NCBI RefSeq assembly: GCF_017571465.1
Contig: NZ_JAGETV010000005.1
Span: 62,001-126,000 of the forward strand
Length of the DNA stretch: 64,000 bases
Source of the DNA: Thiomicrorhabdus marina
Lineage (GTDB): Bacteria; Pseudomonadota; Gammaproteobacteria; Thiomicrospirales; Thiomicrospiraceae
Reading direction: 5' to 3'
Shown: one piece after another, positions 8,037 to 16,319 of the stretch
Position numbering within the stretch: position 1 is the first letter of the stretch
How the letters are laid out: every line of letters starts with the position of its first letter
The notes under the pieces: generated by a model
What the model was told of the DNA's origin: nothing
Seen by the model: the letters and a program-made list of their open reading frames with translations, nothing else
Databases searched by the model: none
Position numbers and translations under genes: made by a program

Positions 8037-9116
8037 ATGAAGATTATCGACCAGAATTTAAGCCTTAGCGCGCAACGAGAGTTTTACCAAGAACAACAGC
8101 AATCTATTCAACAGCAACGTTTTACTAATCAGAGTGATATGAGTTCCCGCCCGAGTATTACCGTGCAGGAAGCTGTGAATAGCACTCGCTTCAATATCGG
8201 CCAAAAAGAACTTGCGGTTAATCTATCCGCTCCAATCGACGGCACTAACAATTCTGAAAGCAAATTGCCGGCGCATCTACTTAAAATGATCGAAGTAGTT
8301 GAAGCCGTGATGGAGCGTATTACCGGCGCACCTTATAAATTAAAAGTTTATGGCTATAACACAGATGCTGACGTACAGAGCGCTCAAAAAATGTCTGGGC
8401 TGAATGCTGAGAGTCGCTCAATAAATCCTATTTTCGGCAATTTTTCTACCCAAGGCATGCGCACGACGATTTCCGAACAGTTTATTGAAAGTGAAAAAAT
8501 GCGTTTTTCTGCAAGTGGTTCGGTCAGCACTGCGGATGGCAGACAAATTGATTTTGCGCTTAATACCGTGCAGAGTCGTCAATTTATTAGCCAGAGTCAA
8601 TTTACGCTCGAAAGCGGAGCGGTTCCACAAGATCCCTTAGTGGTCAGCTTTGGTGGTGAGCCTGCGCAACTTAGTTTGCAGTCCTTTGCAGTGGATATCG
8701 ACTTGGATGGCGAGAATGAGCAGTTAAAAATGATGCAAAGCGGCAGTGGTTATTTGGTGCTGGATAAAAATGCTGATGGAGTGATTGACTCCGGAAAAGA
8801 GTTATTTGGTGCGCAAACCGGTAATGGTTTCAGTGAGCTAGCCGTTTATGACCAGGATCAAAATGGCTGGATTGATGAAAATGATCCGATATTTGCGCAG
8901 TTGCAAATTTATCATCTTGATGAAAATGGTATGCAGCGGTTAGATGGATTAATGACTTTGGACATTGGTGCGATTAGCGTGTCTTCTGTGGCCTCGGAAT
9001 TTAGCCATAAGGATGAAAATAACCAAACTCAAGCGCAGGTGCGTTCTAGCAGTGTGTTTTTATTTGAAAGTTCAGGACAAGCAGGCTTGGTGCAACAGGT
9101 GGATGTGGTTGTTTAG
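8037..9116 (+). CDS. EF-hand/VCBS-like calcium-binding hypothetical protein
   Basis: 359 residues; ATG 8037 follows AGGAGA with good spacing. There is no signal peptide: the N-terminus is polar and Gln-rich. From about residue 220 it has calcium-loop motifs, DIDLDGENE, LDKNADGVIDSGKELFG and DQDQNGWIDENDPIF, close to EF-hand/dockerin loops that recur in large secreted adhesins and RTX-like proteins. The N-terminal 200 residues are not recognised. Similar short proteins are common in Gram-negative bacteria with no known function. It stands alone, divergent from tesA, and ends at a strong hairpin shared with the next gene. Confidence 0.7.
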   Translation: MKIIDQNLSLSAQREFYQEQQQSIQQQRFTNQSDMSSRPSITVQEAVNSTRFNIGQKELAVNLSAPIDGTNNSESKLPAHLLKMIEVVEAVMERITGAPYKLKVYGYNTDADVQSAQKMSGLNAESRSINPIFGNFSTQGMRTTISEQFIESEKMRFSASGSVSTADGRQIDFALNTVQSRQFISQSQFTLESGAVPQDPLVVSFGGEPAQLSLQSFAVDIDLDGENEQLKMMQSGSGYLVLDKNADGVIDSGKELFGAQTGNGFSELAVYDQDQNGWIDENDPIFAQLQIYHLDENGMQRLDGLMTLDIGAISVSSVASEFSHKDENNQTQAQVRSSSVFLFESSGQAGLVQQVDVVV

Positions 9117-9174
9117 AGGTGAAATGATTACTTCGCTGAAGTTAAGCGGGAATTGTTGTGCGCGTCTTTAGGTT

Positions 9175-9215
9175 AACAACTTACCGATTGCTTGAAACGC
9201 AAGCGGCAAGTTGTT
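9175..9215. terminator. long hairpin between convergent genes
   Basis: AACAACTTACCGATTGC pairs with GCAAGCGGCAAGTTGTT with two mismatches, giving a stem of about 17 bp around a short loop. It sits 58 bases after the EF-hand gene stop and 8 bases past the end of the minus-strand oxidoreductase, so it can serve both directions. It lacks a long T-run. Confidence 0.6.
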
Positions 9216-9222
9216 GGCTGGA

Positions 9223-10359
9223 TTAGCGATATTGTCTTAAATACAGTTTTTCGAAAATACGTTTCGCCCAATGAAATAGTCGGCATGGCGGCAATAGGGT
9301 GGTGCCTTTGTCGGTACGCTTGACAAAAACGCCGTGGCTTAGGGTATCGATAATGCAGACTAACTCGTGTTTGAATTCGATGAAGTCGCTTTGACCCTTC
9401 AGTTCTTTAGTTAGGTTTTCTGCTGCGGCTTTCGCTTGCAAGTCGGCGGCATGCGCTTGTTTGGCTTGCCAATCCGGCCCCGGAAAACTGCCGGCATCTC
9501 CGGCTACATATACCTTTTGCATGCCTTGCACTTGAGCAAACATATTGGCGACAATCATCCCGCCTTCCGACTTCGGTAGATTGGTATCAGCGAGCCAGGC
9601 AGGACCGGTCATTCCCGGCATAAACAGAATTAAATCGGCTGCAAATTCTCCGCCTTCAGTTTTTACCAGATTCTCTTCAAAGCCGACCATTTTGTGGCCT
9701 AGCTTGGTTTCAATGCCTTTTTTCTGCATCATCTTGGTAACGTTTTGCGGAACTTTTTCGCCTAAACGTTTACCCGGTTGTGGTGCAGGATTAAAGAAAA
9801 TCAGCTTAAATTTATCGCGACGACCTTGCTTACGTAATAGGGTGTCGATGCCGAATAGAAATTCAAACATCGGCCCGCCACGCATAGCAGAAGGTTCTTT
9901 CGGATTGCCACCAAAACCAATAGCAATGGTTCCACTATCCATTGCTGCTAAGCGGTCGCGTATTTTTTCTGCGGCAGCAATCCCTTCGCATGGGGTAATA
10001 GCGTGCTCGATCCCCGGCAACTTTTTGATAAAACGTCCGCCGGATGCAATGATTAAGCCGTCATTATCGTAACTGCCGTTATCGGTTAGCACTTGTCTAC
10101 CATCATCCGTGATTCCAAGCACTTTAGCGGCAATATGCTTAACTCGGTTTTTGCTAAAAAAATTGTCTAGATTAATTCGCAAATCACTGCCTTGGCGCAT
10201 ACCGGCCGGAATCCAGATAATACTTGGTAAATACACGAATTCTGCACTAGGCGAAATCACGGTAATTTCTGCAGTAGGGTTTCGTTTCCGAAGTTGCTTG
10301 ACAGCAGTAAGTGCGGCAAAACCGCTACCGAGAACAGTCAGTTTGGCATTGGCAGACAT
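9223..10359 (-). CDS. SQR-like NAD(P)/FAD-dependent oxidoreductase
   Basis: 378-residue two-dinucleotide-binding-domain flavoprotein. FAD site LTVLGSGFAALTAVKQL at residues 7-23; second FAD motif YVAGDAGSFPGPDWQAKQAHAA near 293; C-terminal basic amphipathic tail RLFHWAKRIFEKLYLRQYR that could bind the membrane. Overall it resembles sulfide:quinone oxidoreductases, fitting a sulfur oxidiser. Cysteines are at about 124, 335 and 359. The first and last fall near two SQR redox cysteines, but the middle one (Cys156/160 of known SQRs) is missing where the sequence reads SAMRGGPMFEF. It may therefore be a non-canonical SQR or a quinone reductase with another donor. Confidence 0.75.
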   Translation of the reverse strand: MSANAKLTVLGSGFAALTAVKQLRKRNPTAEITVISPSAEFVYLPSIIWIPAGMRQGSDLRINLDNFFSKNRVKHIAAKVLGITDDGRQVLTDNGSYDNDGLIIASGGRFIKKLPGIEHAITPCEGIAAAEKIRDRLAAMDSGTIAIGFGGNPKEPSAMRGGPMFEFLFGIDTLLRKQGRRDKFKLIFFNPAPQPGKRLGEKVPQNVTKMMQKKGIETKLGHKMVGFEENLVKTEGGEFAADLILFMPGMTGPAWLADTNLPKSEGGMIVANMFAQVQGMQKVYVAGDAGSFPGPDWQAKQAHAADLQAKAAAENLTKELKGQSDFIEFKHELVCIIDTLSHGVFVKRTDKGTTLLPPCRLFHWAKRIFEKLYLRQYR

Positions 10360-10417
10360 GATTAAACCTCTTTCTTTGATTGCGATAATTTAGTTGAATT
10401 ATTTTAAATTAGTTTTG

Positions 10418-10455
10418 TTTATCACGTTATTTAAATAATTTATCAAAGTGATAAA
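10418..10455. promoter_or_regulatory. nested palindromes in divergent promoter region
   Basis: TTTATCAC (10418-10425) and GTGATAAA (10448-10455) are perfect inverted repeats. Between them lies the 12-bp palindrome TTATTTAAATAA (10427-10438), and TTATCA-AAG-TGATAA overlaps the right arm (10440-10454). The block lies in the 223-base gap between the SQR-like gene and cobU and could bind a dimeric regulator of either. The regulator is unknown. Confidence 0.5.
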
Positions 10456-10582
10456 GGACAGCTAATTACAAAGTCTTAACTGAGTCTAAAACAAAAGAAA
10501 TTACGGTAGTCGCTGAGATTAGAGCGATAAAACTTTTTGTTGATTTAAAATAAGCAAAATTTGTAATTCAGGAAGCGCAAAA

Positions 10583-11188
10583 TTGGCTGATTCAGAAACG
10601 CTTAATGTAAGTAGGCACCTTATTCTTGGTGGTGCGCGTTCGGGCAAAAGCGCCTACGCCGAGCAACTCATACAGACATGGCAAAAACAGACAGATGGCA
10701 CTGGTAAAGTCTATTACTTGGCAACGGCGCCGTGTACTTTTTCAGCGGATGTTAATTCAAGTGAAAATGTTCAAGATTCTGAAGACACTGAGATGCTAGA
10801 ACGTATTGCCCACCATAAACGTCGGCGTCCAGAAGAGTGGCAGACTCTCGAAGAGCCATTGTGTCTGGCGCAACGTTTAGCGGAAATTGAGGACAAGCTT
10901 GCACAACCGACACAAAGTGCGGTTTTAGTCGATTGTTTAACTTTATGGATGCTGAATATCATCGAGGCGGATTGCCGCAAGCAACAAGTTCAAGCATTAC
11001 TAGATTTTTTAGAACAGACCAACTTGAAGCTAATTATGGTCAGTAATGAAGTCGGGCTTGGCGTAGTGCCGATGGGTAAATTGAGCCGTGAGTTTGTCGA
11101 TGAGCTGGGACGATTGCATCAAGACGTTGCGAAACGTGTCGAGCAAGTTACCTTTGTGACTGCCGGTTTGCCAATGCGGTTAAAATAA
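10583..11188 (+). CDS. cobU: adenosylcobinamide kinase / guanylyltransferase
   Basis: Bifunctional enzyme that phosphorylates adenosylcobinamide and then attaches GMP, giving AdoCbi-GDP for nucleotide-loop assembly. 201 residues with P-loop GGARSGKS (residues 16-23), the HHKRRRPEEW block containing the guanylylated histidine, and DCLTLWMLN. The start is TTG with AGGA at 10570-10573, about 9 bases upstream; no ATG fits. First gene of cobU-cobT-cobC-cobS, all in one direction. Confidence 0.93.
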   Translation: MADSETLNVSRHLILGGARSGKSAYAEQLIQTWQKQTDGTGKVYYLATAPCTFSADVNSSENVQDSEDTEMLERIAHHKRRRPEEWQTLEEPLCLAQRLAEIEDKLAQPTQSAVLVDCLTLWMLNIIEADCRKQQVQALLDFLEQTNLKLIMVSNEVGLGVVPMGKLSREFVDELGRLHQDVAKRVEQVTFVTAGLPMRLK

Positions 11189-11242
11189 GCCGACTTAAAT
11201 GAATATCAAAAACCCTTATTAAAAACACTTAAAGGATTATCC

Positions 11243-12391
11243 GTGACCAGTCATTTTTTTGCTTCCGTTTGCCAACCAGATGAACAGGCTCAACATGATG
11301 CTTATGCTCGGCAGATGCAGCTGACCAAGCCGGAAGGTTCTTTGGGAATATTGGAAGAGATTGTGGTGCGCTTGGCAGGAATGCAAGCTACGGCGAATCC
11401 GAAAATTGAAAAGCCTTGGATCAGTGTATTTGCTGCAGATCACGGTATTGCCGGTGAAGGGGTTTCTGCATACCCGCAAGTAGTGACGCAAGAAATGGTT
11501 AAGAATTTCTGCAATGGTGGTGCCGCCATTAATGTATTGGCAAACTTCGCTAAGGCCGATTTTGAAGTTATCGATGTCGGTGTGATTAATGATTTGGCGC
11601 CGTTACCGCATCTTGTTAGCGCTCGCATCGCAGCCGGTACGGAAAACTTTTTGCATCAAACGGCTATGAGTCAAGAGCAAATGCTACAAGCTTTGCAGAT
11701 TGGTGCCGATGCTGTTGACCGCGCTAAGAATTCTAATGCAGATTTGTTTATCTGCGGTGAGATGGGAATTGGTAACACCACTGCGGCAACGGCGATTGCA
11801 GCGGTTTTGTCCGGCAAGCCGGTGTCAGAGTTGGTCGGTGAGGGGACAGGAATCAGCTTCCGTCAGAAAAAACAGAAGGCGGAATTTATTGAACAGGCAA
11901 TAATTAAGCATCAAGCGCAACTGACTTCGCCGCTGCGGGTTCTGCAAATCTTAGGTGGCTTTGAAATCGCAGCCATGACCGGTGCTTATCTGCGCGGTGC
12001 GCAAATCGGTATGCCGATGGTGGTGGATGGTTTGATTGCGTCAGTCGCTGCTTGGGTGGCGGATTTTATCGCTCGCAATGATCAGCTGGCGAATTGCGAC
12101 TCGATTGAAAAAATGATGGAACTGGGCAAATATTCAATTCCGGAAACCCTGTTTTGTACTTGCGGTTCCCTGCCACGCATTACCGAATGGTGTTTCTTTG
12201 CGCATCAATCTGCTGAGCCAGCACATGAAATGATCTTAGAAGCGCTTGGCGGTACTCCGTTATTGCAGTTTGAAATGCGTTTAGGCGAAGCCTCGGGCGC
12301 CGCGTTGGTAATTCCGCTTCTGCAACAGGCATGTGCTCTGCATAATCAAATGGCGACTTTCGATAGTGCCGGCGTGTCGAATGCGGATTGA
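11243..12391 (+). CDS. cobT: nicotinate-nucleotide--dimethylbenzimidazole phosphoribosyltransferase
   Basis: Makes alpha-ribazole 5'-phosphate from nicotinate mononucleotide and the lower-ligand base, the second precursor of the cobalamin nucleotide loop. 382 residues, slightly longer than E. coli CobT (359). Conserved parts: TKPEGSLGILEEI near the N-terminus, FAADHGIAGEGVSAYP, CGEMGIGNTTAATAI, and near the C-terminus RLGEASGAAL, whose Glu is the catalytic base. GTG start with AAAGGA 7-12 bases upstream. It overlaps the cobC start by 11 bases. Confidence 0.95.
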   Translation: MTSHFFASVCQPDEQAQHDAYARQMQLTKPEGSLGILEEIVVRLAGMQATANPKIEKPWISVFAADHGIAGEGVSAYPQVVTQEMVKNFCNGGAAINVLANFAKADFEVIDVGVINDLAPLPHLVSARIAAGTENFLHQTAMSQEQMLQALQIGADAVDRAKNSNADLFICGEMGIGNTTAATAIAAVLSGKPVSELVGEGTGISFRQKKQKAEFIEQAIIKHQAQLTSPLRVLQILGGFEIAAMTGAYLRGAQIGMPMVVDGLIASVAAWVADFIARNDQLANCDSIEKMMELGKYSIPETLFCTCGSLPRITEWCFFAHQSAEPAHEMILEALGGTPLLQFEMRLGEASGAALVIPLLQQACALHNQMATFDSAGVSNAD

Positions 12392-12968
12392 TATTATTCG
12401 GCATGGTGAATGTGCCGATAATGCCTTTTTACGCGGCCAGATCGATTCGCCTTTAACTCCTTTGGGTGAACAACAGATGCGGCAAGCAATTAAAGGGCTT
12501 CCAAAAGCGGATTTGGTTTTCAGTTCGCCTGCTCAGCGTACGCTAAAGTTTGCCCAAGAAAATTTCGGGCAAGTTGACGTGCTTGAAGGTTTTCGCGAGC
12601 GAAATTTTGGCGAATGGGACGGCTTAAGTTTTCAGACCTTACAGCAACGATTTCCGCAACAATTGGATCTCTATTTACAGAATCCTTTCGCCGATATGAT
12701 TCCGCAAAGCGAATCGCTTACTGATTTTCAACAACGTATTGCTACAGCATGGCAAAAGTTGTGCGAAATTGACGCGCAGCATTTACTGGTTTTCAGCCAC
12801 TCAGGTGTCCAGCGAATGTTGTTGAAATCAATCTTAGGATTTCCAAATAAGTATTTGTTTAATTTGAAAATTGATTATGCGGCGAGAATGACATTTGAAG
12901 TTCAAAAAACTCAACAAGGGTATTTCACGCAGTTAGTCGAAATACGCCAGAACCAAAAAGTCAGTTAG
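12381..12968 (+). CDS. cobC: alpha-ribazole phosphatase, histidine phosphatase family
   Basis: Histidine phosphatase that removes the 5'-phosphate of alpha-ribazole (or of adenosylcobalamin 5'-phosphate). Motifs: RHGE at residues 8-11 with the phosphorylated His, SSPAQRT, ERNFGEWDG, and FSHSGVQR with the second His. The frame is open from 12333, but ATG 12381 (MRIDIIRHGE) is right for the family and couples translation with cobT by an 11-base overlap. 195 residues. In isolation it could be any phosphoglycerate-mutase-like phosphatase; the operon supports CobC. Confidence 0.9.
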   Translation: MRIDIIRHGECADNAFLRGQIDSPLTPLGEQQMRQAIKGLPKADLVFSSPAQRTLKFAQENFGQVDVLEGFRERNFGEWDGLSFQTLQQRFPQQLDLYLQNPFADMIPQSESLTDFQQRIATAWQKLCEIDAQHLLVFSHSGVQRMLLKSILGFPNKYLFNLKIDYAARMTFEVQKTQQGYFTQLVEIRQNQKVS

Positions 12969-12989
12969 CCTAAAAACTTTGGAACCAAT

Positions 12990-13853
12990 GTGCATACACT
13001 AAAAGAATTCGCCTTTACTCTGATTCTCGCATTGCAGTTTTTTAGTCGTTTACCTTTGGCTATCACTGTTTACTCGACGATAAGACAAACCCAGATTTTG
13101 AATTACTTGCCGCTTGTCGGGTTGATATTTGGTTTCTTAATGGTCGGAATTTTCGCCTTAGTGATTCAGTTTATCAATCTGTTTATTGCAAGTGGTATTG
13201 CTTGGTGGCAACAGCTTGGAGTGAATGAATTCGCTTTCTTGGTGTTACTGGTTTCTGTTTGGTTAAGTGGCGCTTTGCATTTAGATGGCGTGGCGGATTC
13301 TGCCGATGCAGCGCTGGGCTCAATTAATCAACCGGAAAAAGCGTTGCAGATTATGCATGACAGTCGAATTGGAACTGGAGCGGCAGTCGCGCTAACAATG
13401 TTACTTTTAGGTAAATGGCTTTTTCTCAGCGCTATTTTTGTAAAATTGTTTAGCCCCTTGGATGATACTCTGTTTATGCAGGGGTTAGTGATGTTGATGC
13501 TGATTCCTTTCTTGGCGCGCTTAATGCCGCTTTGCTTATCTCAGGGCGCAGTAATCGCTTCCCAGACCGAGAGTCACCGAAATATGTTTACTGCAGTGAA
13601 GAGTTCGACATTACTTACTTATGTTGTTTTCTTTAGCTCTCTGGTTTTGCTGGCTTTTCTTGTAAGCCAATCACTGTTTACGGTTGTTTTCGCGGCGCTT
13701 GCTTTGTTAAGCCTCGCCGTATTGGCTTTGTGGTTACGGAGTTTTGCGAATAAATTACTAGGTGGTATTAATGGCGATATTGCCGGTCTGTCGATTGAGT
13801 TAAGTGAACTGCTCTTGTTGTTTGTTCTGCTGATGGTATTACGCGTTTTTTGA
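12990..13853 (+). CDS. cobS: adenosylcobinamide-GDP ribazoletransferase (cobalamin synthase)
   Basis: Polytopic inner-membrane enzyme that joins AdoCbi-GDP and alpha-ribazole to form adenosylcobalamin. 287 residues with 6-7 hydrophobic helices. Motifs: LQFFSRLPL near the N-terminus, the acidic GALHLDGVADSADAALGS near residue 93 (metal-binding), HDSRIGTGAAVALTMLL, and the C-terminal LLGGINGDIAGLSIELSELLLL. The start is GTG; GGAACC lies just upstream. Last gene of the cobUTCS run. Its 3' end overlaps the convergent PLP enzyme gene by 15 bases. Confidence 0.93.
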   Translation: MHTLKEFAFTLILALQFFSRLPLAITVYSTIRQTQILNYLPLVGLIFGFLMVGIFALVIQFINLFIASGIAWWQQLGVNEFAFLVLLVSVWLSGALHLDGVADSADAALGSINQPEKALQIMHDSRIGTGAAVALTMLLLGKWLFLSAIFVKLFSPLDDTLFMQGLVMLMLIPFLARLMPLCLSQGAVIASQTESHRNMFTAVKSSTLLTYVVFFSSLVLLAFLVSQSLFTVVFAALALLSLAVLALWLRSFANKLLGGINGDIAGLSIELSELLLLFVLLMVLRVF

Positions 13854-14825
13854 ACTGCCTTGCAGTCCACCGCTATGTAGTAAAATGACTGTGGAACCTC
13901 TTTTAATTTCTTGATTTTTCAGTTTTTTCCAAAAACAGTGAAAGGCTTTGGATGTGTATATCGGGTCGAGTTGAATCGCTGTTTCTGCCGTTATCTTCGG
14001 CCAAATTGTATCGACAAAATGTGATAGTTCAGCATCGGTTTTAGCATAGCCTCCTGCATGAGAATCATGATGAAGTTGCCATGCATTCAGCGTCGGATAT
14101 TGTCGGTTAGCGCTAATCCATTCTTGTATTTGCGGTAGTAGGTAGTCTGCTTTATTCAAAACGGTGACGCCATGAAGGGTTCGCTGATTTTGATAGCGAC
14201 TATTTGCAACCAGTCCGGCTAGGGTGGCGCCTGTACCGACAGCGCAGAACAGATCAGTCCAATTGGCACATTGGTTTTCAATCTCAGCTGTTAGAGAAGC
14301 AAAGCCTTGCACCGCTAAATCGTTGGAGCCGCCTTCCGGTAACAGGGTAATTTGCTTATGCCGCCAAGCGTCTTGCAATTGTTGTTTTAATTCTGGATTA
14401 AGTTGCGAAGCGTAATCCGTCAGTAGTTTGTAAATAAACTGTGCTGATTGCTTTAAGAGATAATCCGCTCTGCTGACAAAGATAAATTCCATTCCCAATC
14501 GTTTGGCATTTAGTAAGGTGTGGCTCCATTTGTGCAGATTATTCGCCAATTCATTTCCGCGAATAACCGCAATGACTGGAATATTAAGTTGCTGACAAGC
14601 GGCCGCTGTTGCAGCTATGTGGTTTGAGTAAGCACCACCAAAAGTTAATAGAAATTTTTTATTATATTTAAGATGTTCTTTTAAGTTTAAGTCTAGCTTG
14701 TATAGCTTATTTCCTTGAATTTCTTTATTATTTAAGTCTTCTCTTTTAACAAAAACCCGTATTTTATGAACCTTGAATAATGGGTGTTTGATCGCTTGCA
14801 ATGGCGTAGTTTGTTGTTTGAGCAT
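13839..14825 (-). CDS. PLP-dependent ACC deaminase / D-cysteine desulfhydrase family protein
   Basis: 328-residue fold-type II PLP enzyme of the family containing 1-aminocyclopropane-1-carboxylate deaminase and D-cysteine desulfhydrase. It shows VKREDLNNKEIQGNKLYKLD near residues 27-46 (PLP-binding Lys in the GNKLYKL block), FGGAYSNHIAATAAAC, and a Gly-rich phosphate cradle GTGATLAG. D-cysteine breakdown to pyruvate, sulfide and ammonia is the usual activity of uncharacterised bacterial members, but substrate cannot be set from the motifs I can see. Monocistronic; the last codons overlap the end of cobS in opposite orientation. Confidence 0.85.
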   Translation of the reverse strand: MLKQQTTPLQAIKHPLFKVHKIRVFVKREDLNNKEIQGNKLYKLDLNLKEHLKYNKKFLLTFGGAYSNHIAATAAACQQLNIPVIAVIRGNELANNLHKWSHTLLNAKRLGMEFIFVSRADYLLKQSAQFIYKLLTDYASQLNPELKQQLQDAWRHKQITLLPEGGSNDLAVQGFASLTAEIENQCANWTDLFCAVGTGATLAGLVANSRYQNQRTLHGVTVLNKADYLLPQIQEWISANRQYPTLNAWQLHHDSHAGGYAKTDAELSHFVDTIWPKITAETAIQLDPIYTSKAFHCFWKKLKNQEIKRGSTVILLHSGGLQGSSKNA

Positions 14826-14947
14826 GGCGGCTTTCTGTTAAAATTAGCACCGATTTGTAAACGGCATAAGCCGTAAACATAAGTGAGTTGAGAAAAATAC
14901 AGAATAACTGAAAGCTCGCTAAAAAAGAACGATGGAGAATAAGATAA

Positions 14948-16165
14948 ATGGAACAGCTTACGACCAGTTTGGATGTACTGTTTATTCTGCTTGGTGCGAT
15001 TCTGGTGCTATTTATGCACGCCGGTTTTGCATTTTTGGAAGTAGGTACGGTACAGCATAAAAACCAAGTTAATGCCTTGGTAAAAATCATGAGTGACCTC
15101 GGTGTTTCGACCGTAGCGTATTTCTTTGTTGGTTACGGCATCGCCTACGGTGTTTTTCTTGGCTTTAATATTGACGGCGAGTTAACGCAGGCAATGACCG
15201 AAAAATCCGGTTATGAGTTAGTCAAGTTCTTCTTTTTGATGACTTTTGCTGCCGCAATTCCGGCAATTGTTTCTGGTGGTATTGCCGAGCGTGCACGTTT
15301 CTACCCAATTTTAGTGTCGACCTTCTTTATCGTTGCTTTTGTCTATCCGTTCTTTGAAGGCATTACTTGGAACGGAAACTTCGGTTTTCAAGCCTGGTTA
15401 GAAAACAGTTTTGGTGCCGGGTTCCATGATTTTGCCGGTTCGATTGTCGTACACGGTGTTGGCGGTTGGATTGCGCTGGCTGCAATTCTAGTGATTGGTG
15501 CGCGTCACAATCGTTATAACAGTGACGGCTCTATCCGTCATGTTTACCCGCCTTCAAGCATTCCGTTTTTGGCGCTAGGTTCTTGGATTCTGGCAGTCGG
15601 TTGGTTTGGCTTTAATGTCATGTCGGCACAAGCGGTTGAAGGGATTCAAGGGTTAGTGGCGATGAACTCGCTGATGGCGATGGTCGGTGGTATTTTGGCG
15701 GCGACTTTTGTGTCGGATAAAGACCCTGGCTTCGTTCATAATGGTCCATTGGCCGGATTGGTCGCGATTTGTGCCGGTTCCGATGTAGTGAGTCCGCTTG
15801 GCGCTTTGGTGATTGGTCTGGTGGCTGGCGCATTATTTGTAAAAGCCTTTACTTGGACTCAGAAGAATCTAAAAATTGATGATGTTTTAGGTGTTTGGCC
15901 GCTGCATGGTCTATGCGGTATGTGGGGCGCGATTGCGGTTGGTATTTTCGGTTCTACTGCATTAGGCGGCTTGGGCGGCGTTTCAATGATTTCACAAGTA
16001 ATTGGTGTCTTAGCCGGGGTATCTATCGCGTTTATCGGCGGTTTTATTGTTTATTGGCTAATCAATAAATTTGCACCGATGACGATGGATGAGGAAGAAC
16101 AGTATCGCGGTGCGGATTTGGTATTCCACAAAACGCACGCTAATCCGCCGAAAGATGAATTTTAG
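14948..16165 (+). CDS. amt: ammonium transporter, Amt family
   Basis: 405-residue inner-membrane channel with about 11 helices that takes up ammonium. Conserved pore elements: the twin histidines in GSIVVHGVGGW and WPLHGLCGMWGA, and the Amt signature block DFAGSIVVHGVGG. The N-terminus starts at the first membrane helix (MEQLTTSLDVLFILLGAILV) without an AmtB-style signal peptide. GGAG lies about 10 bases before the ATG. No glnK is adjacent on either side, unlike the common glnK-amtB arrangement, so PII regulation must come from elsewhere. Confidence 0.95.
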   Translation: MEQLTTSLDVLFILLGAILVLFMHAGFAFLEVGTVQHKNQVNALVKIMSDLGVSTVAYFFVGYGIAYGVFLGFNIDGELTQAMTEKSGYELVKFFFLMTFAAAIPAIVSGGIAERARFYPILVSTFFIVAFVYPFFEGITWNGNFGFQAWLENSFGAGFHDFAGSIVVHGVGGWIALAAILVIGARHNRYNSDGSIRHVYPPSSIPFLALGSWILAVGWFGFNVMSAQAVEGIQGLVAMNSLMAMVGGILAATFVSDKDPGFVHNGPLAGLVAICAGSDVVSPLGALVIGLVAGALFVKAFTWTQKNLKIDDVLGVWPLHGLCGMWGAIAVGIFGSTALGGLGGVSMISQVIGVLAGVSIAFIGGFIVYWLINKFAPMTMDEEEQYRGADLVFHKTHANPPKDEF

Positions 16166-16199
16166 TCTTTAGTCAAGATTCATCCGACCGATTTATAAG

Positions 16200-16221
16200 C
16201 CCGCTTTCAAGCGGGTTTTTT
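16200..16221 (+). terminator. rho-independent terminator after amt
   Basis: CCCGCTTTCAAGCGGG (16200-16215) forms a 7-bp GC-rich stem followed by TTTTTT, 34 bases past the amt stop. Confidence 0.9.
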
Positions 16222-16319
16222 AATGGATAACATGCTAGAATTTGCTTAATTAAAATGCTTATCAAATAATTTTCGTGCTTCTTTTGTATTCCTTGGCACC
16301 TATGACCTAAAGAAATTCT

